From Fasciolopsis buskii (lineage: Eukaryota; Platyhelminthes; Trematoda; Plagiorchiida; Fasciolidae), in the NCBI GenBank assembly GCA_008360955.1, contig LUCM01006024.1, positions 1-64,000 of the forward strand: a stretch of DNA of 64,000 bases, given 5' to 3'. Position numbers and translations under genes: made by a program. Below the pieces are notes generated by a model. The model did no database searches and was not told the origin of the DNA. It saw nothing but the letters and a program-made list of their open reading frames with translations. Each line of letters starts with the position of its first letter. The first letter of the stretch is position 1. Shown here piece by piece: positions 63,761 to 64,000 of this stretch.

Positions 63761-64000
63761 TGAAAAAGTTTAATTTGTTCGAAAAATCCTTTGAACTGAA
63801 CTTGGAAAATACAAATTGAACATCACGATTTACTTAAGTAATTTTCAAGCACGCCAATGACAACACAACAAGAATCCGTTAATAAGGAATGCGATAATCA
63901 AAATACGTAAAGATTGGACAGTTCGCCTGCAGTACTGGAAGGCTAGACGCGAATGGATTGTGGTGAATAATCTGTGCATTCGTTTTCTACTGGTCTCCCC

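Overview
The window reads as nuclear DNA of a flatworm (Platyhelminthes), most likely a parasitic trematode or cestode. The evidence is the repeat content: RTE-type non-LTR retrotransposons of the kind abundant in flukes and tapeworms, a Ty3/gypsy gag-protease fragment resembling the CsRn1 elements of liver flukes, a Penelope-like element with a GIY-YIG endonuclease, tRNA-derived SINEs, long microsatellites and very large introns. The placement rests on family resemblance seen by eye, without a database search, and I would not go below phylum. No operons, bacterial-type promoters, rRNA or CRISPR arrays are visible.

Layout. 1-2775 is a degenerate GAT/ATC trinucleotide array that runs off the left edge. 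From about 3.5 to 17.9 kb the DNA is a graveyard of decayed retroelements: two RTE copies (3.6-5.0 and 10.8-13.1 kb), gypsy RNase H and reverse transcriptase fragments (14.8 and 16.8-17.1 kb) and SINEs. Around 20.3 kb a 10-N gap is flanked by an identical ~0.9-kb block ending in a TATC microsatellite; this looks like an assembly duplication. 21-33 kb is mostly unrecognised intergenic sequence with one exon-like segment and a small palindromic repeat.

The one gene I can identify is on the minus strand from 49993 down to 33641. It is a DyP-type (dye-decolorizing) haem peroxidase of the YfeX-like group, split into at least five visible exons. Introns of 139-251 bp separate the first three, followed by introns of about 13.3 kb and 1.8 kb. 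The 13.3-kb intron holds RTE fragments, a SINE and a large palindromic repeat. The first start-codon exon is not found, the A/B and D/E junctions do not resolve, and about 40 family residues are missing between exons A and B.

Upstream of that gene come a CsRn1-like gag-protease relic with a probable 5' LTR (51.6-54.3 kb, duplicated across a 54-N gap), a nearly full-length but frameshifted RTE element on the minus strand (55.2-58.5 kb) ending in a GAT-rich tail, and a 5'-truncated Penelope-like element on the plus strand (58.9-60.1 kb). The last 4 kb are intergenic apart from a SINE.

Most open reading frames of 60-150 codons here are no longer than expected by chance in 64 kb of AT-rich DNA, and I have not called them genes.
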